From Sporofaciens musculi (GTDB lineage: Bacteria; Bacillota; Clostridia; Lachnospirales; Lachnospiraceae): 64,000 bases of DNA. Both the position numbers and the translations under genes were made by a program. The notes under the pieces are model-generated. The model searched no databases and was not told the origin of the DNA. It worked only from the letters and a program-made list of their open reading frames with translations. Location: positions 5,084,501 through 5,148,500 of the forward strand of contig NZ_WUQX01000001.1 of NCBI RefSeq assembly GCF_009830285.1, in the 5' to 3' direction. Below, one piece after another: positions 16,779 through 26,400 of the stretch (the first letter of the stretch is position 1; every line of letters begins with the position of its first letter).

Positions 16779-18017
16779 TCAAAATTTCAAATCTATTTTT
16801 CCATCCAGCATATAGACTCCATCCACAGACGAATCCTCCAACATTTCCAGAAGCTCCTGCTTTGCGGCATATACCACGACCCCATAGCTTTTCACGCCAT
16901 GTTCCCTTATATAATCCAACGCTTCCACATACTCATATGTGTTGATAAAATTCTTTCCTCCTGGCGCGCATCCGTCAAATATTTTTAAAAAATCCTCATC
17001 TTCCATCAGGAACCTGATCATAGATTCCACATGCTTCTCATAAACCTCTGCCATTGTAACTTTCTCCCTAACGGCAGCATCTATTGGACTTCTTTCGTCC
17101 CCCTTGCTCCCTTCCGAAATATCCAGATACGGATATTTTTCTAAATCATAGCCATAGGTCAAGTCATATCCTCTCTTTTCAGGGGAAAATCCCCAATACC
17201 GATACCCCTTTACATCCACAGGACAATAGAGATAATAGGTTTCGTGCTTCCCCATAAACTCTGCCAGCTCATCCATATTCTTCAGCTTATCGAAGGATAT
17301 GGACGCCCGTATCTTCATCAGCTCCGGCGCCTCCTCAAGCTTTTTCCTCGCTGTATCTTTATCCATGCATAAGCTTGGTCCTTCACTCCTGTATGTGAAC
17401 GCATTAGCCGGAAAATCCGAACTGTTCCAGCTAAGGTCATTCTGGTACAAATGGTTTCTCACAAGCTCTAAAATATGGGAAGTATTTTCCCCATCTATCT
17501 GCGTTTGCACATCAATGGTATAACGCCCGTAGCCCTCCGGCCACAAACACAACTCTGCAAATCCCTTATCTCCGCAGAATAACTCCATATATACAGACAT
17601 CGCCGCGGCAAATGGATTCGTAACAATGACAGAATCATTTTCCTTAACTATAATCTCCTTTGACTGATTGGGATTATAGTAAATCCAATTCAACAACGGA
17701 GACAAGCCCATAAGAAGCAGCGGAACAATACAGATTGCCGCCGCGGCTGCCCCAATCATATAGTTTCTGAATTTTCTGCCTATTGCTTTGGAAATCTTTT
17801 CTGAATTCTCTCTGTTTTTCCTTCCGCCTTCATCCTCCTTCTCATATAATTCCTCATCCAATGTATGATTCACGTAGTCGATTAAAACCTGGAATTTCTC
17901 AATATCTTCTTCAATTTCCCTGAATTCTTCAACTTTCAGTTCACCGCTTAAATATTTCTCAAACTTATCCCCATATTTTTCACTTCCCTCGAACTGCCTT
18001 TCATCCTTCATTTTCAT
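16779..18017 (-). CDS. Membrane anti-sigma factor with Sigma_reg-type outer domain
   Basis: A 412-residue protein. A charged cytosolic N-terminus (about 1-90) contains FEKYLSGELKVEEFREIEEDIEKF, like the sigma-interacting region of such regulators. One transmembrane helix (about 95-118) leads to an extracytoplasmic domain of about 290 residues resembling the Sigma_reg_N/Sigma_reg_C arrangement of Firmicute anti-sigma proteins. It overlaps the ECF gene upstream by 4 bp (ATGA). It is expected to hold the sigma factor at the membrane until an envelope signal arrives; the signal is not known. The family call is by layout and weak sequence pattern. Confidence 0.7.
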   Translation of the reverse strand: MKMKDERQFEGSEKYGDKFEKYLSGELKVEEFREIEEDIEKFQVLIDYVNHTLDEELYEKEDEGGRKNRENSEKISKAIGRKFRNYMIGAAAAAICIVPLLLMGLSPLLNWIYYNPNQSKEIIVKENDSVIVTNPFAAAMSVYMELFCGDKGFAELCLWPEGYGRYTIDVQTQIDGENTSHILELVRNHLYQNDLSWNSSDFPANAFTYRSEGPSLCMDKDTARKKLEEAPELMKIRASISFDKLKNMDELAEFMGKHETYYLYCPVDVKGYRYWGFSPEKRGYDLTYGYDLEKYPYLDISEGSKGDERSPIDAAVREKVTMAEVYEKHVESMIRFLMEDEDFLKIFDGCAPGGKNFINTYEYVEALDYIREHGVKSYGVVVYAAKQELLEMLEDSSVDGVYMLDGKIDLKF

Positions 18018-18517
18018 TCCCTCATCATCTCCTCTCCTTCCAAAAGCTTCTTCAAATTTTTCTTTGCCCGATACAGGATTACCCGCGTATTTCCATAGGA
18101 TAGGTTCAGAATGCTTCCAATCTCCTCCTGTGAGATTCCCGCAAAATAATACAGAACAACCGCTTCCCGCTCAATATCTTTCAACTTCTGTATCGCCTGA
18201 TACAAGTTTTGATTCCTCTCCTTTTGAATCATCATTTCAAGAATCCCCTCCCCTGTAACCGTTTCCATCTTGCGTCTTTCAATTTCTTTCTCTAACCGCT
18301 TCTCTCTGCGCCATGTATCGAGATATAGATTCCTCGCAACTGTCAAAAGCCACGGCAGCAACTCTGACCGGGCAATCTCCAGGGAACATAACGCCCGAAG
18401 AAACGTCTCCTGCATCAAGTCCTCCGCAAGGTCATGGTTGTGACAAAGGGTATACAAATAAAGATAGACTGCCTTCGTATGTATGCGGTATAACTGTTCC
18501 AGAATATCTTTTTCCAC
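18014..18517 (-). CDS. ECF-type RNA polymerase sigma factor
   Basis: A 167-residue sigma-70 family protein. Region 2 (YLYLYTLCHNHDLAEDLMQETFLRAL, then LLPWLLTVARNLYLDTWR) and region 4 (LKDIEREAVVLYYFAGISQEEIGSIL, then YGNTRVILYRAKKNLKKLL) are both complete. It resembles SigM/SigX-like envelope-stress factors of Firmicutes. It forms an operon with the anti-sigma gene through a 4-bp overlap. An ECF-like promoter directly upstream suggests it controls itself. A strong GGGGGGTGA precedes the start. Confidence 0.92.
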   Translation of the reverse strand: MEKDILEQLYRIHTKAVYLYLYTLCHNHDLAEDLMQETFLRALCSLEIARSELLPWLLTVARNLYLDTWRREKRLEKEIERRKMETVTGEGILEMMIQKERNQNLYQAIQKLKDIEREAVVLYYFAGISQEEIGSILNLSYGNTRVILYRAKKNLKKLLEGEEMMRE

Positions 18518-18538
18518 TTCGTCACCCCCCTTTCATAA

Positions 18539-18566
18539 TTAACGAATATCTCGTCTAAATGTTACA
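18539..18566 (-). promoter_or_regulatory. ECF-type promoter of the sigma/anti-sigma operon
   Basis: On the minus strand TGTAAC, 16 nt, CGTTAA. This is the AAC/CGT pattern and spacing of ECF promoters, ending 22 bp before the sigma start codon. It supports autoregulation. Confidence 0.65.
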
Positions 18567-18581
18567 TTATTCTCAATAGAA

Positions 18582-18619
18582 AACCTACCGCTTGCAAACA
18601 CTTTGGCAAACGGTAGGTT
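18582..18619. terminator. 14-bp hairpin between tfoX-like gene and ECF promoter
   Basis: AACCTACCGCTTGC pairs with GCAAACGGTAGGTT (one mismatch) around a 10-nt loop, with TTTTC after it on the minus strand. It probably ends the TfoX-like transcript or shields it from the ECF operon upstream. Confidence 0.5.
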
Positions 18620-18673
18620 CTCTAATTTTCAAAATACTCAAACTGTATCTCTACATTTTCTCCATATGCTGTC

Positions 18674-18937
18674 CTAATTCTTTAAAAAATCGCTGAATCC
18701 CTTCAATTCTTTTTTCTTTTCCTTCGATAGACTGTTGAACTCAACATTCTCAACCGCCCCCTCCAACGCGTAGAGATGCACCAGGCAAACTTGGGGATAC
18801 ATTCCTTTCAGCTTCAAAAATGCCTGTTGAGAACCCGCTTCGAGTAGTTTCTCAGCCGACTCAATTCCAACTGCCTCTAGCTTCCTCGCCATCTCTTTCC
18901 CAATATTCATCATAGATGTTAATTCCGCCATATCCAT
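18674..18937 (-). CDS. TfoX/Sxy C-terminal domain protein
   Basis: An 87-residue helical protein matching the C-terminal TfoX domain (MNIGKEMARKLEAVGIESAEKLLEAGSQQAFLKLK), a helix-hairpin-helix-like fold. In Gammaproteobacteria TfoX/Sxy promotes competence with CRP. In Firmicutes stand-alone C-terminal domains occur and their role is unclear. The N-terminal TfoX domain is absent, which is common for this class. It is a single gene with no competence genes near it, so a role in DNA uptake is not supported here. Confidence 0.75.
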   Translation of the reverse strand: MDMAELTSMMNIGKEMARKLEAVGIESAEKLLEAGSQQAFLKLKGMYPQVCLVHLYALEGAVENVEFNSLSKEKKKELKGFSDFLKN

Positions 18938-19099
18938 TTACCCTCCTCTTTGCCGCTGAACATATTATACACCACTTACACAAAAAGAGGCAAGTCCATA
19001 ACTGCCCTACATACATGTTTTCAAATATATACCGTCAGTTTTTTATGGCAAAAAACAGAGGGAAATCCACTCTTGAATTTCCCTCTAATCTAACAAAAT

Positions 19100-19552
19100 T
19101 TACATCTTCGTAAATACAGTATGCTGACGCCTGTATGCGTCGTTATCCTTCTGGCTCAATTCTCTTTCCACCTGAGCAAGCTCGCTTTCCAAGCTTTGGC
19201 GCCTCGTTTCGTCTTGTTCCGTCCTAAGCTGACCTTCCAGTTCTTTTTTTCGTTTCTTTAACTTCTCAATCTCACGGTCAACCTTATCTGTGCTGGCTTT
19301 GCACATCTGTGGCTTCTTTCCCTCTGCCTGCTTTAAAGCCTTATCTGATCCCTTACTTTTTTCCGGAGTTTTATCCGTTTCCAGAGTTCTGTCATCCCCC
19401 GGAACATATTCGTCCCTCGCACGCCGCATCGGAGTATTCTTCGTTTCCTTCACAGAACCGTCCTCCTTCTCGGCAGCCTTCTTTTCCAGTCTTTCTCTCC
19501 TTGCCTGATAAGGATCTGTCTGCCTTGCGCTCAATCTCGAAATTGGTCCCAT
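19100..19552 (-). CDS. Hypothetical charged coiled-coil protein
   Basis: A 150-residue protein, not recognised. The start at 19552 follows GGGAGGGAGATT. The N-terminus, GPISRLSARQTDPYQARRERLEK, is followed by a disordered Lys/Glu/Asp-rich middle (about 25-85) and a coiled coil (about 88-140: REIEKLKKRKKELEGQL and SLESELAQVERELSQK). There is no membrane helix. It could be a structural or scaffold protein. It is flanked by a TfoX-like gene and a two-component system in the same direction but with gaps, so no operon is claimed. Confidence 0.6.
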   Translation of the reverse strand: MGPISRLSARQTDPYQARRERLEKKAAEKEDGSVKETKNTPMRRARDEYVPGDDRTLETDKTPEKSKGSDKALKQAEGKKPQMCKASTDKVDREIEKLKKRKKELEGQLRTEQDETRRQSLESELAQVERELSQKDNDAYRRQHTVFTKM

Positions 19553-19726
19553 AATCTCCCTCCTGACCCTTCGTACCAATATCCTGCCTCGCCCAGAAAA
19601 GTTAAATGTCCACGGCTTAACTGCTTCTCAACGTGTCAGGATATTTGGTACATTATTTCAACTCATCTGCCTACAATCCCATTTTAACCCCTTCCCACAG
19701 GATTTCAATGGATTGGGCTTGAGCTG

Positions 19727-21010
19727 TTATTTTGATGTATTGAAATGCATTCCTGACAGATTCAGCAGTACATTCAGCCGAAACCACTGACCGTCGCTCT
19801 CCGTCAGCATTGCGCCGTGATATTTCTCCGCAACTGCCCTTATATTTGAAAGACCAGTTCCTATTGCTGCCGTCGTTCCTATAACGCAGGTATTATCAAA
19901 TTCCAACATGTAATAATCTCCCTGACGTTCTCCTCTCACAGTGATTCTTTTTTCTATATCCGAAGTGGCAATACACGCCTCAAGGGCATTATCCAGTGCA
20001 TTTGCAAATATCACACATAAATCAAAATCATCAATTCCGCAGGTCTTTGGCAGTATAACTGAAACCGCAGTCTGAATCCCCTTTACCTCCGCCAATTCCA
20101 TCTTCTCCCCCAACAGCACATCTACCACCGGATTGCCGGTCTGATACGGAAATGACAGGGCGGCTGTTTTGTTTTCCAGTTTTTCCAGATAATCCTTCGC
20201 TCTCTCAATCTGGCCTGTATTCATCAGGCTGTGCAATACTGATAAATGATTCTTGATATCATGACGAAACGCCCGTGTTTTCCCATACCGCATCTGCGCC
20301 TGTGCAATATAGGTTTTCTGAGCCTGCGCCGCCTGAGACAAAGAAGCAAGCTCAAGCCTGGTCTTAAGCTCTGAACACGCCCTTCCATATGCATACAGGG
20401 TACAGCACAGGGCGCATAGCCCCAAAACCTGCAGCAACAGCAATAACAGATGTTTTCCTGTCTCTCGCGAAACCACATGCGTATATGCATTTTCCATGAT
20501 ATAAAGCTCAGCCGCACAGGAGAACAGACTGGATAACAACAAAATCCAGATATAAGAGCCTTCTTCTTTCAGAGATAAAAATTTGAGAATAAACGCATAA
20601 CAGCAGGCGCTTAAGATAAACGTAATCATGGTTGCCAGGATGATAAACAAATATAACCGTGTTCCCCTGATAGAAGGCAGCAGCAGTATGAGCTCCACAG
20701 AATTCATGATTCCAAAAGAAAGCTGTGTGACATAAACAGCAAGAAAGGATGCTACCCAGGATACTGACCGCGGATTCCCCAACGTCCAGCGGCTTATCAC
20801 ATATAATGCCAAGATTTCTTCGCAGATAGGGACGAAATCAAGAAAATTCAGTATACCGGAAATCTTCTGAATCAAGCAGAGCATAAAAAAGTACAGAGCA
20901 AGCTGCCAAAGCTTCCATTTTTTTCCGGTAATACGGGCGGCAAAAACAATATGCACAATACTTAATCCGGCAAGAGTAACGACAACGAGAAGAAAACCGA
21001 ACCAATCCAT
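19727..21010 (-). CDS. GHKL-domain sensor histidine kinase (AgrC-like)
   Basis: A 427-residue membrane kinase. About six transmembrane helices fill residues 1-210. A linker helix precedes the phosphoacceptor FRHDIKNHLSVL (His near 252) and the GHKL ATPase domain (FANALDNALEAC, then GTGLSNIRAVAEKYHG). This is the AgrC/ComD-like class that often senses peptides. It lies 36 bp after the LytTR regulator gene in the same operon. No agrB or agrD-like peptide gene is adjacent. The ligand is unknown. Confidence 0.9.
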   Translation of the reverse strand: MDWFGFLLVVVTLAGLSIVHIVFAARITGKKWKLWQLALYFFMLCLIQKISGILNFLDFVPICEEILALYVISRWTLGNPRSVSWVASFLAVYVTQLSFGIMNSVELILLLPSIRGTRLYLFIILATMITFILSACCYAFILKFLSLKEEGSYIWILLLSSLFSCAAELYIMENAYTHVVSRETGKHLLLLLLQVLGLCALCCTLYAYGRACSELKTRLELASLSQAAQAQKTYIAQAQMRYGKTRAFRHDIKNHLSVLHSLMNTGQIERAKDYLEKLENKTAALSFPYQTGNPVVDVLLGEKMELAEVKGIQTAVSVILPKTCGIDDFDLCVIFANALDNALEACIATSDIEKRITVRGERQGDYYMLEFDNTCVIGTTAAIGTGLSNIRAVAEKYHGAMLTESDGQWFRLNVLLNLSGMHFNTSK

Positions 21011-21046
21011 ATTTGACCTCCATAACCAGTGTATTATTTATGCTTT

Positions 21047-21763
21047 TCAACCGTCCCTTCTCTCCTTCATATGCCGAAGAAGCGCCTGAGTCAACTCCCT
21101 CTCCCGCAGTCTGGACACGGGGATTTTCTCTCCATGGCGCAGTTCCACCTGCCCCTCCCCGCATCCCTGAACATAATCGAGATTGACCAGATAACTCCTG
21201 TGACACTGAAAAAAACGCCCGTCCACATGGCATTTCAGCTTCTCCATTCTGTCATAATAATCGATGACTTCTCCGTTTTTTTGATGAATATAGATTTTCC
21301 GTCCCTGAACCTCGCAGTACACACACTCGGACAACAGAACTACCTGGGTCTGTCCTCCCCGCTGTACTAAAAGCTTTTCTCCTGGCTGTTGTCTGATATA
21401 ACGAAACACCCTGTCAAGCGTCCGTCTGAAATGCCCGGCATCCAACGGTTTGAGCAGATAGTCGCAGGCTTCCACCTCAAACGCCTCAAAAACGTACTCT
21501 TTTAGTACGGTCACAAAAACCAAATGACTGCGCTTCCCCCGCCGTCTAAGCCTTCTTGCCGTCTCCATTCCATCCGGCTTTTCCATCTGGATATCCAGAA
21601 AAATCAAGTCAAATTCGCATCCGCTTTCAAGGAGTTGATTCCCGTTTTCAAAGCTGCTGATGCGATAATCCATGTCCTGTTTTTTTGCCATATAGCTCGA
21701 AACATGGGCGAAAAGCTCTTTTCGCATGACCGGCTCGTCATCGCAGACTGCAATCTCTAACAT
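21047..21763 (-). CDS. LytTR-family response regulator
   Basis: A 238-residue regulator. The receiver domain has IAVCDDEP at the start, the phosphoacceptor Asp in LIFLDIQM and a CDYLLKPL switch region. The LytTR DNA-binding domain (about 135-235) has RKIYIHQKNGEVIDYY and FQCHRSYLVNLDYV. The ATG at 21763 is preferred; a GTG at 21775 is possible. It is co-transcribed with the GHKL kinase downstream. LytTR regulators bind paired 9-bp direct repeats; I did not find clear ones in the 140 bp upstream. Confidence 0.92.
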   Translation of the reverse strand: MLEIAVCDDEPVMRKELFAHVSSYMAKKQDMDYRISSFENGNQLLESGCEFDLIFLDIQMEKPDGMETARRLRRRGKRSHLVFVTVLKEYVFEAFEVEACDYLLKPLDAGHFRRTLDRVFRYIRQQPGEKLLVQRGGQTQVVLLSECVYCEVQGRKIYIHQKNGEVIDYYDRMEKLKCHVDGRFFQCHRSYLVNLDYVQGCGEGQVELRHGEKIPVSRLRERELTQALLRHMKERRDG

Positions 21764-21906
21764 CGTAACCACCACACTATTTATTAACTGGAATTATTCT
21801 TTCAGAATATCAGAAATAAGCCTCTATGCCAATCACTTTGTCATAAAATGAGTGAATCCTGTCATGGATTGTTATATTTCATTCTTCCCATAAAAGACTC
21901 TCTATA

Positions 21907-22317
21907 GTGCTAAGTTTAAACGCTGATTACATTGTATCCAGAATCAGTTTTGAAGAAATTGGCGGGACTATTTTTGAGGACGAAGCTAAGTTCTGCCTCG
22001 GATTTGACGAACTTTTTGGAAAAAGTCTCCGTTTCACATCGGCAACACCCGATGACATTCTCAAGTGGACCAGCTATTCTAAAGATACAGTCAACTTCTT
22101 ACGGCTGTCTGAAAAAATCACGGATTTCTGTATGAATCGTAAAGTCAGGCTGTTAATCGACGAGGTTGACCAGGCTTCGGATAATCAGGTATTTCTGCAT
22201 TTTCTTGGCATGCTTCGTGAAAAATACCTGGCAAGAAAGGCAAAAGAGGACTTCACTTTTTTTAGCGTAATCCTTGCCGGAGTTTATGATGTCAAGAAAG
22301 GGAAAACAGATTTTTGA
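21907..22317 (+). pseudogene. Remnant of an AAA-like ATPase / PD-(D/E)XK family protein
   Basis: A 136-codon fragment. VRLLIDEVDQASDNQVFLHFLGMLREKY and FSVILAGVYDVKK match the Walker B and following part of a large family of clostridial ATP-binding proteins with C-terminal PD-(D/E)XK nuclease domains. The N-terminal part with Walker A and the C-terminal nuclease are missing, and the frame stops shortly after GVYDVKK. There is no ribosome binding site. It is a decayed internal piece, not a gene. Confidence 0.75.
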
Positions 22318-22342
22318 CGTTATTATTTAAAATATGAGAACA

Positions 22343-22366
22343 GGGCTGTCTATTTCGCGACAGCCC
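22343..22366 (-). terminator. Terminator after pfkA
   Basis: GGGCTGTC and GACAGCCC enclose an 8-nt loop, followed on the minus strand by TGTTCTCATATTTT. It lies 22 bp beyond the pfkA stop. Confidence 0.7.
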
Positions 22367-22387
22367 CTTCCTTTACACACTACCCAA

Positions 22388-23362
22388 CTATAAAGCCAAC
22401 TCTTTCGCAATCTCCTGCTGATAAGCCGGAATTCCCTTCTGCATGCCAAGAGCCTCATTAATATCGAAGTCCACATACTGACCATGCTTATATCCTACAA
22501 CACGGTTCGTCTTTCCTTCGATTAGAAGATTGACTGCCATTGCACCCATAATTGACGCATAGACTCTGTCCTTACAGGTGGGGCTTCCTCCCCGCTGCAT
22601 GTGTCCGATAATCGTTGCACGAGTCTCCATTCCGGTGGCTTCCTCAATTCTCTCCGCCATCTCAATGGAGCCGCCGATACCTTCTGCATTGATAATGATG
22701 TAATTCTTCTTTCCGCGCTTCCTACACTCCTGAATATCAGCTACAATCGCGCTCTCGTCGTAACCATGCTCCTCTGGCAGTAAAATACGCTCCGCACCAT
22801 TGGCAATTCCGCACCACAGAGCCAGATAACCTGCATCTCTGCCCATTACTTCGATGATGGAGCATCTCTCATGGGAAGTGGAAGTGTCACGCACTTTATC
22901 AATGGCCTCCATCGCCGTATTCACAGCAGTATCGAACCCGATTGTATACTCGGTGCATGCAATATCAAGGTCAATGGTTCCTGGAACTCCAATCGTATTG
23001 ATTCCAAGGTTGGCCAACGCCTGGGCACCGGCGAAAGAACCGTCACCGCCAATTACCACAAGCCCGTCAACGCCGTACTTCTTCAAGATTGCGGCAGCCT
23101 TCTGCTGTCCTTCCTCCGTACGCATTTCTTCACACCGCGCCGTCTGAAGGATTGTACCTCCGCGCTGAATCGTGTCTGAGACATCTCTCGCAGACAAGTC
23201 AATAATCTCCTCGTCCAACAACCCCTGATAACCTTTTCTGATTCCTCTGACTCTCAGGCCCTTGCCAAGTCCCGTACGAACAACGGCACGGATTGCCGCG
23301 TTCATTCCTGGCGCATCGCCTCCACTGGTTAATACTCCGATTGTACGAATTACTTTTGCCAT
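22388..23362 (-). CDS. pfkA: ATP-dependent 6-phosphofructokinase
   Basis: A 324-residue glycolytic enzyme that phosphorylates fructose 6-phosphate to fructose 1,6-bisphosphate. GVLTSGGDAPGMNAAIRA binds ATP, and GGDGSF has the Gly that marks ATP rather than pyrophosphate use. The catalytic loop reads GTIDLDIACTEYTIGFDTA, keeping both Asp residues although the usual TIDNDI is TIDLDI. The length is normal for the short bacterial type. dnaE lies upstream in the same direction with a 116-bp gap; dnaE-pfkA neighbourhood is common in Clostridia. Confidence 0.95.
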   Translation of the reverse strand: MAKVIRTIGVLTSGGDAPGMNAAIRAVVRTGLGKGLRVRGIRKGYQGLLDEEIIDLSARDVSDTIQRGGTILQTARCEEMRTEEGQQKAAAILKKYGVDGLVVIGGDGSFAGAQALANLGINTIGVPGTIDLDIACTEYTIGFDTAVNTAMEAIDKVRDTSTSHERCSIIEVMGRDAGYLALWCGIANGAERILLPEEHGYDESAIVADIQECRKRGKKNYIIINAEGIGGSIEMAERIEEATGMETRATIIGHMQRGGSPTCKDRVYASIMGAMAVNLLIEGKTNRVVGYKHGQYVDFDINEALGMQKGIPAYQQEIAKELAL

Positions 23363-23478
23363 AAATCATTCCTCCATGTGTAGTCATTTCATGTTGAGTA
23401 TTCATGACCCCAGCGCAAAATGACCGTTCCACTGGAATCATTTTCTATCTGTCTCTCTCGCCCCTCATTGTACATTAT

Positions 23479-26400
23479 TTAACAAAGGTTTTCAATGGGT
23501 TTTTCTATTACTTTTACACAAGATTCTCCAAGATAATTCGTCAATTTGTTCAGCAGAAGTTTATCCGCATTAACACTTTTGTTCGCCGCCAGACGCTTGA
23601 CCGCTTTCTCCTTCTTACAGAAGATTACCACTATATCCTGCCCGTCTGAATCCTTAAGCATGTCAAACAGCTCTGCCTCCCCATTGAGGTATGTTTCTTT
23701 ATCAGCATACTGAAGCCACAGCTCGCGCTTTGTCTGCTCAAAGGGAATCACCTTCTCACAGATTAGCTTACTGGCCGCCTCGTCCTCCTCGGATACCCTT
23801 CCCCGAATAAATACTTTTGCATCTTCATTTAGATATTGCTGATTCTTCTCATAGTCCCGCGGAAATACCACCACCTCCACGGCCCCCGCCAAATCCTCCA
23901 GTGTAACGAAGGCCATGATCTTATTCTGCTTGGTATACTTGATGGTCTTTGAAGTGATCATGCCGCCGATAACCTCCCGCATCCCCTCGTGAACCTTCGT
24001 CCGCCCCGTATCCTCGTCAAGCTGAAAATCCAGCGTGGTTTTGGAAATGTTTTTCCGCCATTTCTCCTCATATTCCTCCATGGGATGGCCGCTTAAATAG
24101 AAGCCGAGAACCTCTTTCTCAAAAGCAAATTTCGTCTCCTTCTCATACTCTCCCACATCTGGCAGCGGCACATCAAACTCCGCCTTCTGCTCCTCTCCCA
24201 CCAAGTCAAACAAAGACAACTGCCCACTCATGGAATATTTCCGTTCCTGGTTCACCTGGTCCATAATCTGCACATAAGTCACCATGTACTGCTTTCTCGT
24301 TCCTCCCAGGCTGTCGAAGGTCCCTGATTTGATGAAGTTCTCTATCGTCCGCTTATTAATATCCTTGCCCGCCATGCGCTCTATAAAATCCTTCAGACTG
24401 CGGAAATTCCCCCTTGCCTCCCTTTCTTCTATAACCGCAGCAATCACGGGACGCCCGATACTTTTAATCGCAGTAAGCGCATACCGGATATTTCCGTTAT
24501 CCACAGAGAAATTCCCCTCGCCCTTATTAATGTCAGGCGACAGGATATCTATTCCCATCTGGCGGCAGGTATAGATATACTCCGCCACTTTGCTGGGAGC
24601 ATCAATCACAGAGGTCATAAGGGCTGCCATGAACTCTACGGGATAATAGTATTTAAGCCACGCTGTCTGGTATGCCACCACAGCATAAGCTGCGGCGTGG
24701 GATTTATTAAATGCATATTTGGCAAAATCAATCATCTCATCATAAATCTTATTGGCAGTCTTCTCGTCAATGCCATTGGCGATACAGCCTGGAACGCCCT
24801 CCTCCTCATTTCCATATACAAAGCTCTGCCTCTCTTTTTGCATGACATCGCCCTTCTTCTTGGACATAGCGCGGCGCAAAAGGTCGCTTCGTCCCAGAGT
24901 GTAGCCTGCCAGGTCGCGCACAATCTGCATAACCTGCTCCTGATAAACGATACAGCCATAGGTAGGAGCAAGGATTGACTCTAACTGTGGACAGTCGTAG
25001 GTAATCGTCTCCGGATGGTCTTTTCCCCTGATGTATTGCGGAATAAAATCCATCGGCCCCGGCCGGTACAGGGAAATGCCTGCAATCACATCCTCCAGAG
25101 TCTGAGGCTTTAACTCCTTCATGAAGCTTTTCATCCCGCCGCTTTCCAACTGAAAGATCCCGTCTGTCCGCCCTGTTCCTATAGAGCTAAGCACCTTCTT
25201 GTCGTCATAGTCGATTTTCTCCATGTCAATGTCCGCTTCGCTGCTCTCTCCGGCAAGCCTGGCTGCATCTTGAATTACAGTCAGGGTGCGAAGCCCCAGG
25301 AAATCCATTTTCAACAATCCTAATTCTTCCAGCGTCGTCATAGTAAACTGCGTCGTAATGGAGCCGTCTGACCCCAGTGACAGCGGTACGTACTCATCAA
25401 TGGACTTCTGGCTGATTACTACTCCCGCCGCATGCATGGAAGTGTGCCGCGGAAGCCCTTCCAGCCTTTTGGACATGTCAATCAGCTCATGAACCTGTTC
25501 GTCCTCCCGATACATCTTCTGAAGCTCCGGATTCATTTCAAGGGCTCGTTCCAGCGTAATATTGACCCCCGGCTCACGGGGTATCATTTTCGCGATTCCG
25601 TCCACAAAGGCATAAGGAAGGTCCATGACCCTGCCTACATCCCGCACCACGCCCTTTGCCGCCATAGTACCAAAGGTAACAATCTGTACCACTCGGTCTG
25701 TACCGTATTTTTCCACCACATAGTCAATGACCTCCTGGCGCCGCTCGAAACAGAAATCCACGTCAATATCCGGCATGGACACTCGTTCCGGATTCAGGAA
25801 ACGCTCAAACAGAAGCTGATATCGAATAGGGTCGATACTGGTGATTTCAAGACAGTAGGCCACAATACTGCCGGCGGCAGAACCGCGCCCTGGTCCCACC
25901 ATAATATGGTGGTCTTTCGCATATTTAATAAAGTCCCACACAATCAGAAAATAATCCACGTACCCCATAGACTTGATTACTGACAACTCATACTCCAGAC
26001 GCTTTGTCAGCTCGTCACCGCCCTCTGGATAACGTTTCCTAAGTCCCTCCTGACACAGATGGTTTAAGTACTCCCAGGAAGTGAAGCCATCAGGCACGTC
26101 GTATTTGGGCAGCTTCGTGACACCAAACTCAATCTCTACATTACAACGGTCGGCAATCTTCTGAGTGTTCTCAAGGGCTTCCACAGCATAAGGGAATAGA
26201 GAGCGCATCTCGTCCTCTGACTTAATATAATACTGACCTCCCTCATAGCGCATCCTGTTCTCATCCGCGATCTTCTTCCCTGTCTGGATACACAGCAGCA
26301 TATCATGAGGCTTCTCATCCTCTGCATAGGTATAGTGGACGTCATTGGTTGCCACCAGCTCAATCCCCGTCTCCTTCGCCATCCGAAGCAAAGACTGGTT

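Noticed and set aside
22388..23362. Inactive phosphofructokinase because of TIDLDI in place of TIDNDI
   Set aside because: Both catalytic aspartates remain and all other motifs are normal, so activity is expected.
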